From positions 734,193 through 798,192 of the forward strand of contig JAEVLN010000016.1 in NCBI GenBank assembly GCA_018350325.1: a DNA stretch of 64,000 nt, in the 5' to 3' direction. Both the position numbers and the translations under genes were made by a program. The DNA comes from Globodera rostochiensis (taxonomy: Eukaryota > Nematoda > Chromadorea > Rhabditida > Heteroderidae). The notes under the pieces were generated by a model. That model was not told where the DNA came from, ran no database searches, and worked only from the letters and a program-made list of their open reading frames with translations. This document shows, one piece after another, positions 1-11,529 of this stretch (position 1 is the stretch's first letter; each line of letters starts with the position of its first letter).

Positions 1-99
1 GGGCCGTCTGACCTTCCCCGGGGACCACCGCCGCTTCAGTTTTTGCGCGTAAATTTTCCCCACAGTTTTTTGGGTCTGTGGATTAATTCGAGGAAGTGG

Positions 100-500
100 G
101 TGGGGACGAGGGGGGGAGGGGAGGGGGGGGGAAACGGAGGGGAGGGGGGGGGGCGAGGGGCGGAGGGGAGGGGGGGGGGGGACGAGGGGCGGAGGGGAGG
201 GGGGGGGGACGAGGGGCGGAGGGGAAGGGGGGGACGGGGGGGACGGGGGGGACGAGGGGGGAGGGGGGGGGACGAGGGGGGGAGAGGGGGGGGGACGAGG
301 GGGGAAGGGGAGGGGGGGGGGAAGGGAGGGACGGGGGGGGGGGAGAGGGGGGGGGGGGACGAGGGGGGAAGGGGAGGGGGGGAAGGGAGGGACGGGGGGG
401 GGGGACGAGGGGGAGGGGGGGGGGGCGGGACGAGGGGGGGGGGGACGAGGGGGAGGGGGGGGGGGGGCGGGACGAGGGGGGGGGGGGGGAGGGGGGAAAG
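100..500. repeat. G-rich low-complexity minisatellite
   Basis: Runs of G are interrupted at short intervals by GACGAGG, GAAGG and GAGG. The + strand is almost free of pyrimidines apart from the C in GACGAG. Open frames of 140-260 codons run through it on both strands (Gly/Arg/Glu-rich or Pro/Ser-rich) only because the motif lacks stops, so I do not call a gene. The G-runs could form G-quadruplexes. Confidence 0.9.
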
Positions 501-1400
501 CTCATCCATCCCTTCCGATGTCCTCACCCTATCGAAACAATGGCTGGCACATCGGATTTCTTCACAACATAGCTTTCCCACCAATCCTCTCCCATTTTCT
601 CCATTCGTCATCCACTTCCCCCTCCCTGCATACTTCACCACATCCTCAGCCACAGAACGAAGATGCCATCCGTCACAATCAATCTTCCCCCCCCCCCTTA
701 TCCAATTCAATTTCTCACGTCCCATTGTCTTTCATCCCAACCGTTTTTCCCATTCTTTGTTCATTTGGTTGGACTTTTCTGCAAAAGACCATTCGGCCAA
801 GAAGTTAGGGAAAAATGCCTTTAACGAATAGCATTAATCTGCGAGTTAACCTTTGTCACTCTTTTGGGCGTCTGTCCGACCCCCGCGAGTCGTTCACCGC
901 TTTTCCTCTCTCTCCCATCGGACTCTTCCAACCCAATTTAGCCCCAGCATTCCATCGTCTTGGGATGAACAAATGCGATGATAATGAAGACGACAGCAAT
1001 TTTGGCATTTGCTCTTTGCCGTCCTTTCGGAACGCTCATAAACGGAGTCAACGCAATTCTCTCCGCCTCCAAAACATTCCAAAATTGGTGTTTCGGCGGA
1101 AGTACAAAAAGAGGGGAAATTCGACCTCCCTCACTTAAGCATTATCGTCGTTGTTCGCTTATTGCTGTTCATTTTTGCCACATTGAGATGAATGGCGGGG
1201 GCCAGGGGGGGGCATTTCATTCCACACATAACGCATAATCGCCGCCTGTGTTCCTGGCGTGAAAATTACGCCACATGAAGAGGAGAGAAGAGGGGGGGGG
1301 GGGGGGGGGGAGGGGGGGAGAATCGCGTGAACGTCAAATTTATGAAAAATGTGACGGGAGTGGCGGGGAAATGAGCCGGATGATTATGCCGAGACGCTTC
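501..1400. other. Intergenic stretch without a recognised gene
   Basis: Short open frames occur on both strands but none shows a family motif or a consistent splice pattern. A pure G tract lies at about 1291-1316. This is probably the upstream region of the neuropeptide gene that starts at 1559. Confidence 0.5.
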
Positions 1401-1409
1401 CCAATTGCC

Positions 1410-1417
1410 TATAAATA
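1410..1417 (+). promoter_or_regulatory. TATA-box candidate of the neuropeptide gene
   Basis: TATAAATA lies 142 bp before the ATG of the neuropeptide gene and is the best TATA-like match between 1200 and 1559. Its position would leave a 5' leader of about 110 bases. It could equally be a chance match in AT-rich sequence. Confidence 0.35.
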
Positions 1418-1558
1418 TTACAATTCAACAGTACGGAAGTGTTTCCGACTTCATTTTGACGATTAGCCAATTCAATTCCTCCCCCTCCGCACTCTCCCAA
1501 ACCGCCGCCAATCACCAACTCACCAGCAAGCCTCCCCATTCACACAACACTTTCAACA

Positions 1559-2579
1559 ATGGCTGAATCGAAAAACATTTGCCGGACGAAAACGCCATTT
1601 TCTAATTTGAAACTTATGGTTAGACAAGCATTGAGTCGATTGGACTGATTCCCTCTCACACTGTGCCTCCTTTCAGGTGCTGCTGGGTATTGTCTTCTGT
1701 TCTCTGTTCACTCCGTCAACGAGCATCAAAGAGAGCAGCAGAAGCTCGTCCTTGGCAAGGACAGGTGAGGAAGAAACTGGCGGATGAAGGACAGGGACCG
1801 CCATGATCACCGACAACTCCTTAAGGTGCCATAAAAGTTCTCGCCTTACGCCCCCGACGTGCCCTGGACATATTGGAATCGGACGACTTTGGCGGATTTC
1901 GCAAGAGAGCGTTGGACGTGATGGACGGGGATGGGTTTGGTTCATTTGAGAAGAGAGCACTGGACACTCTGGAGGGAGACGACTTCATGGGACTGAAGCG
2001 GAAGAGACTGAATGCGCTGGAGGCGGACGGCTTCATGGGTTTGGACAAAAGGGCGCTGGACATTCTCGACGGGGACGACTTTACCGGGTTCAGCAAGCGC
2101 AGTGAAGTGAACGGTGGACTACGGAGGTAATTTTTGAATTTTGTGGAGGGCAGGGGGGAGGAGGGGAGGGGGGGGGAGGGGAGGGGGGGGGGAGGGGGGG
2201 GGGGGGATCCTGTAAACAGAAGGCAACGACTTTTGTTTTTGCCGGAGGTAATTTTTGAATTTTGTGGAGGGGAGGGGGGGGGGGGAGGGGAGGGGGGGGG
2301 ACGGACTGACACAACGGCTGCTGTCTGCATGAAATGCACACGAACATTCTCTCTTTTCCATATTTATTTTCAAAAAAAAAGCAAAAGATAGTGCGGGGTA
2401 TTGTAAAGCGGCGGATGGCTAATGAATAATAAGATGGGCGGGCGGACTTTTGCACAAAAAAACAAAACTTCAATTCCAGGGAACTCGCACTGCTCGGCAA
2501 GGTTCAGCGACAGCGGCAGATGAGGGCGAGAAGAGCGTTGGACGCGTTGGAGGGAAATTCATTCGGATTCCGACGATGA
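1559..2579 (+). CDS. Orcokinin-like neuropeptide precursor (NLP-14/NLP-15 type)
   Basis: Secreted precursor cleaved at basic sites into related neuropeptides. Four exons fit with matching phases: 1559-1618, 1677-1764, 1826-2126 and 2480-2579 (stop 2577-2579). Exons 1-2 give a hydrophobic signal segment (MVLLGIVFCSLF). Exon 3 then holds five tandem peptides separated by RKR, KR or KRKR: ALDILESDDFGGF, ALDVMDGDGFGSFE, ALDTLEGDDFMGL, LNALEADGFMGLD and ALDILDGDDFTGFS. Exon 4 ends with a sixth, ALDALEGNSFGF, followed by RR and the stop. The pattern (A/N)LD.(L/M)(D/E)G..F.GF resembles nematode nlp-14/nlp-15 and arthropod orcokinins, which is established family knowledge. No Gly amidation signal precedes the cleavage sites, as expected for orcokinins. 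Introns of 58 and 61 bp and one of 353 bp; the last holds G-rich repeats. The exact start methionine (position 1 or 20 of the model) is uncertain. Confidence 0.85.
2127..2330 (+). repeat. Duplicated G-rich block inside the last intron of the neuropeptide gene
   Basis: The donor GGAGGTAATTTTTGAATTTT and the following GTGGAGG (from 2124) recur at about 2246, each copy followed by 30-60 bp of G-runs. The two copies look like a tandem duplication of about 120 bp that has also copied the splice donor. Confidence 0.7.
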
Positions 2580-2793
2580 ACGAATTGGAAAAGGCAACGT
2601 GTCGAAGAGGGCGGGGCGTCGAGAGAAAGGCTTTTCCAATTGGTGGGCAGTCTATGGCTTTTTCGATGGACGGACGATCTCTTCCGGCTTCCTTATTGTT
2701 CTCTTTTTCGAATGGATGGTCGCGGCACATTTGATAAGTCCATCCACCACATAATCTCAACCACCAGTGAATCGAATTATGTTTGTTGAATCG

Positions 2794-2799
2794 AATAAA
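2794..2799 (+). terminator. Polyadenylation signal of the neuropeptide gene
   Basis: AATAAA lies 215 bp after the neuropeptide stop codon and is the first canonical signal downstream of it on the + strand. Confidence 0.5.
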
Positions 2800-2829
2800 G
2801 GTCAATCAAGAAGCTTCTCATAACTCGTA

Positions 2830-3660
2830 GTCGATGAAAACTTTGTGATTAGAAATGATCGGTTTTTTGTTATTTACTTTTCCGTCCGTTTTGTCCCCCC
2901 CCCCCAGGGAGCTCAACTCATCTGCGAGAAAATATGGCAACCGGCTCTAAAATAGTGGCATTTTTTTATGGCAGTTTTTCGCAAATAAAAGTAATTTTTG
3001 AACTTTACAGAAAGGGGAAAATTTTTAAGATTTTAACTTCAAATTGTACGAATCAAAGCATTATTTTCGTGAAATCCTCTTTTTTCTCAAAAATTTTCAC
3101 AAAGTTCAAAATTGTGGCAAGTGTGGAAATTGGAGATTTGCGCCGAAGGCCAAACTGAATAACAAAAAAAAACTCAAAATTTAAACAATTAAATAAATGC
3201 TCTTTTTTTTTGCGTTAAATAGTGCTGAAGGCCCAACAATTTTTTATTAATTATTCGGTTCAATTTTTACTCCGTCGCCTCTTTATCATAAAAATACGCC
3301 TCAAAATGTAATTGAACGGCAACTGAGCCACATTTTGGATAATGTTTAACGTTTAGACTATGGGTATAATGTAACCGGATCTTTCGTTCGACTGGAATCT
3401 TTCAAAGAGTTCGGAAACCGGTTACATGTTAACAAAATCCATCCTGGGAGTTTAATAGACCATTTTCTGTGAATGCTTGAACAAAAGAAGGGACATATGA
3501 CGGTGACACTTTGGGTGGTATAAAACAGCGTCTCACAACGAAATTTATTGTTATTAGTGATAATTGATTTATTTTGCAGGGGGTAACGAACGGAGGGATA
3601 GCAAAAACATAGGAAGGAGGAGTGTTAATTGAGTGTGGCAGCTGATGGAGGAGAAAGGAA
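2830..3660. other. AT-rich intergenic stretch, nothing recognised
   Basis: Low-complexity AT-rich DNA with a few open frames of under 80 codons. None has a recognisable motif. A C-tract lies at 2897-2906. Confidence 0.5.
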
Positions 3661-3671
3661 GACATTTGTTA

Positions 3672-4122
3672 TTACCATACTCGTCCCGGGGGGGGGAGAC
3701 TACCCCCTACCCGGGGGGGGGGGGGAGACTACCCCCTACCCGGGGGGGGGGGGGGGAGGGGGGGGAGACTACCCCCTACCATACTCGTCCCGGGGGGGGG
3801 GGGAGACTACCCCCTACCCGGGGGGAGGGGGGGAGACTACCCCCTACCATACTCGTCCCGGGGGGGGGGGGAGACTACCCCCTACCCGGGGGGAGGGGGG
3901 GAGACTACCCCCTACCATACTCGTCCCGGGGGAGGGGGGGAGACTACCCCCTACCATACTCGTCCCCGGGGGGGGGGAGACTACCCCCTACCCGGGGGGA
4001 GACTACCCCCTACCATACTCGTCCCGGGGGGGGGGAGACTACCCCCTACCCGGGGGGGGGGAGGGGGGGAGACTACCCCCTACCATACTCGTCCCGGGGG
4101 GGGGAGACTACCCCCTACCCTG
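3672..4122. repeat. GC-rich tandem repeat of G-runs and ACTACCCCCTACC
   Basis: The core GGGGGGAGACTACCCCCTACC-like block repeats about fifteen times. It alternates between a short form continuing directly into CGGGG and a longer form that inserts CATACTCGTCC before the G-run. Each unit contains both a G-run and a C-run, so it can fold on itself. Open frames rich in Gly, Pro, Thr and Tyr cross it but change frame with the length of each G-run, so coding is unlikely. Confidence 0.9.
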
Positions 4123-4129
4123 GAACCGT

Positions 4130-5272
4130 TCAGTTCGGCCCCGTCAGTCATAACTTAAACATTCCCAAGCAAATTAAACTGTTTGATTTCATTAGCTGAA
4201 AATTATGATGTTTCAATTTGTGGCGCAGAACTGACCACCACCCCCCCCCAAAGGATGGAAATCTCAAAAATACGCTTTGGTTGATTCTGGGAACGTGTAT
4301 GGTTATTACAGTTCAATAGTTGTACGATCGAATGCATGGTATGCCTGATAAAGTTACATTTGGAAGAATGATCAGTGATCATCTATAAGAATACGATTGA
4401 ACTGAACTGGTTAGAACATTAGCAAAGAAAGAATGGATTGGCGTTTTGTCATGAATTAAATTGAATAAGAATATCGATTAATACAAAGAATTAAATAATG
4501 ATGGACTTTAATCATTTAATATAGTAAGTCCGGTGGACGACAATTTGTTTGAGTTGGACGGTGCAGAGACGGAAAAGGAATAACTTGTAGAAGAATTGTA
4601 CGAAATTTTGTCGACGTTCACAAAACTTTTGGTGCCAATTATACGAATGTGCCAACAACGACATTTGGACATGGATGGCGGTCGGCATCGATAATAATGT
4701 GGCAGAAAATGTGAGACGCCAAATTTGCAAGAAGAAATTGGAAAAGAGAAAGGCAAGGGGAAGCGGAAGAATATTAACGGAAAAAGAAGAAATGACAGGG
4801 CGGGAGAGAATTCTCAGAAGATAAAGCATTTATTTCAAAATCGTAACATGAGAAAAATGAATTTGGCATTTATGAGAATCCAAACCAAACAAACAAAGTC
4901 AAAGAGGGGGGGGGGGAGACTAAGTGAATGTTCCGGGGAAAGGAAGTCATTCAGAGAAACTATGGAGGTCGGACAAATTTGAGATTGAGAGACTTAGAAG
5001 ACGACAAAGGACCAGGGCTCTCGCAAATCATCGAAATCGAAATTAAAAATAAAAGGTCGAAATTCCTTTTTTTAAATTCAACATTTCAAAAGATTCACTA
5101 AATGCGGCGACCCGCTAATTATATTTGCTTCATTTTTTAAATGTCTAAGAATTTCCTTCCAATTTCAAAATACGCGCCAAAATCGACTTTTCGAAATCGA
5201 ATTTCGCGACAGCCCTGCAAAGACTGACAACTTAAAAAACCAAACAGCACAACGCAAACATTAAAGTGTGTA
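4130..5272. other. Region 3' of the Argonaute gene, nothing recognised
   Basis: AT-rich with short open frames on both strands. A Lys/Arg-rich frame at 4725-4982 (+) has no recognisable domain. Part of this stretch nearest 5273 is probably the Argonaute 3' UTR on the - strand. Confidence 0.45.
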
Positions 5273-8200
5273 CTACGCAAAATACATGACAGAGTTGGCA
5301 TCCGGATGCACTTGGACAGCGCGTGCCATGTTGCTGAGTGTCGTGTCTTCACTGGTCCCAGACGGTTGGCTTCCCTCACCGCTAAAATCAATTAAAAAAA
5401 AAAAGAAAAGAAAATTGACTAAGAAAATAGTTTGTGTTAGTTCGAAATTACGTTCTTCATAAAATGCTAATTAGGTCCTAACATTTATAAAAAAAACAAA
5501 TAATTAAAAACACAAAATCCACCTGTCGTGTTCTCTGTCGACGAGGTGATAACGCGCCCGAAAAGCGACCAGATGCGCGTAATAGGCGGGGGCGGGGATG
5601 GACACAGAGCGAGTGCAGCGGACGTAAGTGTGGCACATTTGGTAAGTAAGTTGTTGCAAGTCGTCCGCACTCAAATTGTTGTCGTCCCACAGCACGTGGT
5701 AGTGTGATGGACGCGAAGTGCCCTGGAAATGCCATTCATTCACAAATATGCAACAATGGCTTTTCAGCTAGTGCAAATTGCATAAGAAAAATGGGTTTTT
5801 CGGGGAAAGGAACATGAAATATGCCTTCCCATCCCTGGTTTATTCCGTACTTTTTTAATCATATTTCTCTCCACCAACAATTTTCCTCAACAATTCGCAG
5901 TTAATTGCTCCCATGGATTTCCAAAAAGTTTGCTGATTTTCAAAAATGCAATTTTTTTTTGCAAATTTTGCTTTACGGGGGTGGGGGGGGGGTCGGCGGC
6001 CGATAGACGCCGCCGAGAAAATTTTGATGATTCAATTTGTAATGAAATTAGTCCAATTCGCTTCGAAATTTCTAATTTTGAAAATTGGATTAAAATATTA
6101 TGAAAATCTTCACAAAATTCGAAAAATAAGAACAAAATAAGGACGAAGGCCTCAAATAAGGACATTTTTAATTTATAAGATTGGCACCCCTCAAATAAGC
6201 ACGAAAAAGTTAATTTTTAGGGGAGCATTTTTTGAAAATTTAAAAAAAAATCATTTTTTTGGGGTATATTTTTCTTTTTTTTTAAATCTTTAAAGCTTCA
6301 AAAAAATAACCGTAATAAATTTTTTATTTCGGTTTTCGAAATCAAAACAAAAGAAAAACCTCGAAATTATCGAAATCGAAAGACTTTCCGAAAGTGGAAC
6401 AAAAGGGGGGGGGGGTCAGCGGTGTCAATAGACGCCGCAGACAAATGAGAAAAGTTTGACCATTAGATGATGCCGGCGGAAATTTTTTAAATTATGGCGC
6501 TTAATTTGTTCCGAGTTTGGGGATGATTTTATAAAAAATAAACAATAAACTTTGTAATTCCTTGACCAAAATTTAATACTTTTTTAAAACAATTTGTGGA
6601 TTCTTAAGCTATTTTCTTAAAAATTTGGTTACAATTCAACCCTGCCTCCTCCGCCCTCCAAAGAATTCTTAAAAATAGTAATTAAAGAAAAAGCAATAAT
6701 AACCCTCTAAAAAGCATTGCTTCCCCCCCCCCCCCCCCTTCTGGTTAGGCCTCTGGTTCAGAGCACATTTCGACCTGAATGCCGGCGTGTGAGCACAAAT
6801 AAAAGTCGAATTCGGTCGGATGCGTAATGCCCACGTCGACGGTCGTCCCCGGCGGAATGTTAAAGGCCTTGCCCACTTGGTCCTTCTTATCCACAGCAAA
6901 TAACCTAAAAGAGGCATCTCATTGCAAATGGGTTTTTGTGCACAGTGCCTGGTGTGATGCCGTTTCTGTACAGCAATGAAAGTAATTCCCGGCTGATAGC
7001 CTCGTTCCAACATCATACAAGCTTCGCGCATTGAACGCAATTCACTTTGGAGCACCTCAACGATGAACAAAAATATTTAACAGTATGTTTCGCCATTTTT
7101 TGCCACCAATACAAATATTCAAGTGATATGGAATTACATTGAGAAATTGTCCCTCGCTCACTCCGTCTCGGTACAGCACAATCCGAGTGGGTTTGAAGCG
7201 TGTGTTCCGGTAGAATTGGATCAACAACTCCCTCACCATAAAAGTGAGTTCGGAAATGATGTCCTGAAGGCTTTGGTTTTTAATTGAACATATTTTGTCG
7301 ACATTTACGTGTCTATGCTGTTGCACTCGCACTGTCGCAGCGTATCGTGACGGATGTGCGTCCATACTGCCCACAACGGCGGCGATGGAAGGCTTACGCG
7401 AGTCGCCGGCTGGCGGATGGGTTATATCCGCGCCAAGAAAAATGACGGGCTCATTGAAAATCCGCGGTCGAACATTCGGCAAAAGAATGCTTTATTTCAA
7501 TGGGAAAGAATCCATCATTTTTGGGTCGGCGGCCGTCTCTGCTGCTCACCTGTTAACTCCGCCGAGTTTTACGTTCATTTTAAGGCACAAATTTGACAAT
7601 GTTTGTGGCGTCGTTTTGATCACGTTTTTTGCCTGAACGCATTGAGTGGCAATGCCAAGCACAATGTCTCCCACGCGTTTGACTTCAGCTAAATTTTTTT
7701 AAGGAAGGATATTTAAAAGAAGCACGACCAACCGTACACCGGCGTCTTCCCAGGAAGGACAACACAAACAAGTTGGAGGCCAGGAAAGTTCTGCTTGAGA
7801 TACTTGAGCATCGGCTCTACCTGGTCCGGTCCGACCGCATATTTACAAAAGCACGGCTGTCCCTGAATTGGCATGCCCGCATCGGTGGAGATTCGTTGAA
7901 GTTGGACGGTAAAATTTCTTCAATTCGAAGTTTACGTGTTATAGATCTATTCGACCCAAACCTGAGATCGTTCTCCTTGACGTGCTGCTGCTGAGCAAAA
8001 CAGGCGATAGCCCATGTCTTTACTTCTATTCCGGTGTGGAACTGCTTGGCTCGCATATCCCACACTCCCTGGTTGGGCAACGCGGTTGCTCGTGTCCGCC
8101 CGCCGTAAAGCAATTTCGGGGCGTTCAGCACACGACCCTTCACCTCTGTCATGATCTGCAAAAGTCATCGACCAATATGAACTAGAACAGATCAATGTTT

Positions 8201-11111
8201 ATACCGGAGTGATCGAGATTCCAAACTCTTGCGCAAACGGGTCGTGGATAAATTCAGCACGTCGCACTAAATCCGAAATTTCCTTCTCGCGCTCTGGAGC
8301 GGAACGAGCAGTTGCCTTAAATATTACTAACCATGAGGAAAGAAAAAAGAATTCTGGTTAAACCTTTATCATCGTAGATGTTTGGGTGTCGGTTAACTTC
8401 TTGATGCACCGTTGACCGGACACAATATTACAAACTTCCGGTGGGAGATAAGTGTGCTTCTGCTCCTGTCCAACTTGCAAGCATGGCAGGTGCGGGTATT
8501 TGAGCTGGATCTGGTACTTGTCGTAGAAGTACTTGGCCACCGTGCAGTCAATGATTTGTCCGGTGTCCAGTTGTAGTGGAAATCTGAATGGAACAAGTTA
8601 TCGTTGCGACGATAAAATCTAAGGCTGAGCACCGACCCCCACCAGACGATTTTCCTTTCCGTTACCCCAGCCCCGATAACTTCCCCCCCCCCCCTCGACA
8701 TGCCGCCCTCCCCTCAAATAGCTTCTCCATGCAAACAAACGTTTGAGTCTGCGCGGGGCGTCTTGTTACGTTGCTCACGCGGTACTTGCGTTTCATGTTG
8801 CCGCAGTGAGTGATTTCGATTTTGAGGCCTCTTATTTCCTTAGTGAATTTGACCCGCTGCGCGTCCACCAAAGTGCGCCGGTCACTGAGCGCCTGCACCG
8901 GCAATTCGAGTACATCGGCCATGAAATCGATCACGGGCATTTCACGATAGAACGCAGTCGCAGACACTTAAACAAACAAATTCCATGTCAAGTGGACTAG
9001 GGATGGCAAACCGTCGATGTTTAGCATCATTTTCCACTGCGATGGTCGGACACTTTGGTGAAATCCGAACCAAACCTCGCGACCACCACCCAATTTGCTG
9101 TCAACCGCTTGAAAGCCCTTGTTGTCGCCCGCTTGAAATCCGCCCCCTCCACTGGTGCTTATGTGGTGGGACCCAATGGGCGAACTTGGCGACGAAAAGA
9201 AAGAACGACCGACTAAAAGCGCAAAAATTTGAAGATGTTCGATGTCAACGGCGTGGCCGGCAAATGCGACACAAAAAATTAAAAAGAAAATTTTTTTTAT
9301 TATTATTTTAATCTTTCAATAAATAATTGAATGAATTCGAAATTGGAGAAATGTTTCCAATCCGAGTGTCGAATTCTAATTCTGGATTAAAGATGATGGA
9401 GCAACTGGTGGGGCGAGGTGGAGGAGGAAGTATGACGTGCACCTGCTGGCCGCCGTATGCGATGTTTTGGCCACCAGCTTTTTTATTTGACACTCGGACC
9501 GGTGGCCGGGAGAAAATAATCAAAACAATTTCCGGGCGCCCTAATAACGGATGGTGCAGTACCTGGCGTATACTTCATGCTCGGCAAATGCCGCAAAATA
9601 ACGTCCATTGCTTGCACCGATTCGGTCGGAATTTGTCGGATACGACCGAGCATCGCATCATCTAACGCCTGTAGGGACACGCGAGCAACAAGCTAAAAAT
9701 GTGTTCAATTTTATTGGGAATGGACAGCTTGGATCGCATCTGAATCTAGTAATACCAACTTTAATGGCAACTTTAAACTTTCTGTCGACGGCAGAATCAC
9801 CGGGCATGACAACTAAAAACCAATTTGAAACGGGTAATTGGGGAATGGTGAACACACCTTCTAATTCAATCCTGTCGTGGCCGATGGGTAGCGGGTCCTT
9901 CGAGTACATGCTCTTCTTCCCGTCAAAAACCGGATTAATCCCGTTGAATATTTTACCGAACGATTCGACCATTCTGTTTACGATCTCTCTAAACGTTTGT
10001 GAGGGTTAAACCCAAACCCTAACAGCAACAAAGAACCTGTTGACTTTACGCGGGCATTTATCTGGTCTAAACCTCAAATAAAACAGGAATTGCAGGAAAA
10101 TCACTTACTGAATGTCAACATTGTAGTAGTGAATGAATCCACCGGGAATTGTGACTTTAAAGTGATTTGCACGCAAAAGGATGGCCCTCCCCTCGGTGCC
10201 GTGATTTGGTCGACGAGGGCATTGGAATTGCGGTCCTTGAAAAAAAACATTTTTATCCGTGGACCTTTTTTTAACCAAGCTGTTCTTGTATGAGTTAACT
10301 GACACAATTGCAAATGTCGGAACTTCAAACATTTAGATTTGTGCTGTATTGGACCTTGCAACGGAGTGTTTTGTAGTGTTTGCTGCGGTTGCTGCTGTTG
10401 GGGTTGGACGATGGCTCTCTGCTGTTGTGGTTGTTGCAGTGAAGCCGTAAATTGGCTGCCGACTTCACCACTCACAGCACCGCTTCCCAGTGCCCCCTGC
10501 CGTTCGTAAAGGAAAGGCGCGGTGCCTAAACTGCCGCCACCCGTCGAGAGGACCGGAGTACCAGCGGGTTGCATCATTTGTGACACGTAGAAGTGTTCGG
10601 AATACTAAACAGAAACAACTCTTACAAATTAGAAGCAGCACAGGTGAAAGCATTTAAGCACCACCCATTGCAATTTTCAAAAGGCAGGGCACCACCATAA
10701 AACCCAAGAAGATAGAAGCAAATGCCTGTAATGGCGGTTGTGTAAATGGTGGCGCGCCATGCATAGATCCAAGTTGAAATTGCGATCCGCTGGGACCACC
10801 AATGCCGCCCCCTCCGAGCAGTCCAGGAGGCACAAAAGTGGGAGGCATTCCCGAGTCATTGACTGTCAGTGCCTCTGTATGACGGAGTTAATTTCCTACG
10901 CTTATTTGACATTTACCGAAGACGTTGAGCACTGCCTGTTGCTCTAAAGATGCCATTTGAGGTTGTTGGAGTTGCTGTTGTTGTTGAGTTAGCAGCTGTC
11001 CGGGTTGGAGTATGGAAAAATGTTGTTGGGCTCCGGTAACAGCCGTCTGCAGCTGTTGCGACTCGCCAACTTGCTGCTGTGGCGGTTGTTGAGGATCCAG
11101 CTTGAATAAAT
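5273..11111 (-). CDS. alg-1/alg-2-like: Argonaute, microRNA type (ALG-1/ALG-2-like)
   Basis: Small-RNA-guided silencing protein. Twenty-one exons join with consistent phases: 10917-11111, 10726-10874, 10355-10604, 10109-10235, 10037-10066, 9858-9988, 9760-9812, 9563-9692, 9012-9212, 8741-8966, 8364-8583, 8205-8315, 7962-8155, 7733-7917, 7550-7688, 7309-7489, 7138-7263, 6949-7055, 6775-6904, 5523-5722 and 5273-5381 (stop 5273-5275), about 1060 residues. Order: Gln-rich N-terminus, N domain ([12 protein letters not shown]), PAZ ([18 protein letters not shown]), MID, PIWI ([30 protein letters not shown]) and the end MYFA. It follows C. elegans ALG-1 nearly residue for residue from the N domain on. 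Two donors are GC rather than GT: 6947-6948 (certain from conservation) and 10724-10725 (a GT at 10694-10695 is possible instead). The start is uncertain; the first in-frame Met found is at 10954-10956 and a 5' exon may be missing. The catalytic Glu-finger position reads Asp (see findings). Confidence 0.95.
5900..6195 (+). repeat. Dispersed repeat copy inside an Argonaute intron
   Basis: This part of the 1052-bp intron between 5723 and 6774 shares order and wording with 55480-55960: TCCCATGGATTT, CAAAAATGCAATTTTTTT, GGGTCGGCGG, ACGCCGCCGAGAAAATTTTG, CAAATAAGGACATTT and TATAAGATTGGCAC. The orientation is the same. It is probably an old non-autonomous transposon; no coding sequence is seen. Confidence 0.7.
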
Positions 11112-11520
11112 CTTAGAAAATAAATTATTTAGAGTAAATTGAAAAACTTTACTTGAAATTGGTGAGAATAGTGGTAGTGAGTGAATTCAGTTTGTTTGGT
11201 TGGGGTTGGATGGTGACGATGAAAGACAATGGCAGCGGCAACTTACTGAAGAAGACCAGCAGAAGCGATCACAAAAGAAGTGCCGTCTGTTGAAAGCTCT
11301 TTCCCGCTATGGCAATTCAAATGAGCTTATTGCTAAATAAAAAACGTCAAAATTAGCAAGACAAGACGGCAGTCATTAGACTGAGCTGTTGTGGCGAGTA
11401 GGTTGGAAGTTCAACATCAAACAATGCTTGTAATTTCCCCTTTTATTAAGTCCACGAAAGTGGAAGAAAATAGAATTAAATAATGTTTTTGGAGTGAAGG
11501 ACAGTGATTTTTGGCAAAGA
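11112..11520. other. Upstream region of the Argonaute gene
   Basis: No gene recognised. It should hold the 5' UTR, further 5' exons or the promoter of the Argonaute. A donor-like TCAGTAAGT occurs on the - strand near 11250, which suggests a non-coding or short 5' exon there, but no ATG in a usable frame was found. Confidence 0.4.
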
Positions 11521-11529
11521 GAGAAAAGG

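Noticed and set aside
36..831. Gly-rich and Pro-rich frames of 140-262 codons at the left edge
   Set aside because: They are produced by the G-rich minisatellite and exist on both strands at once.
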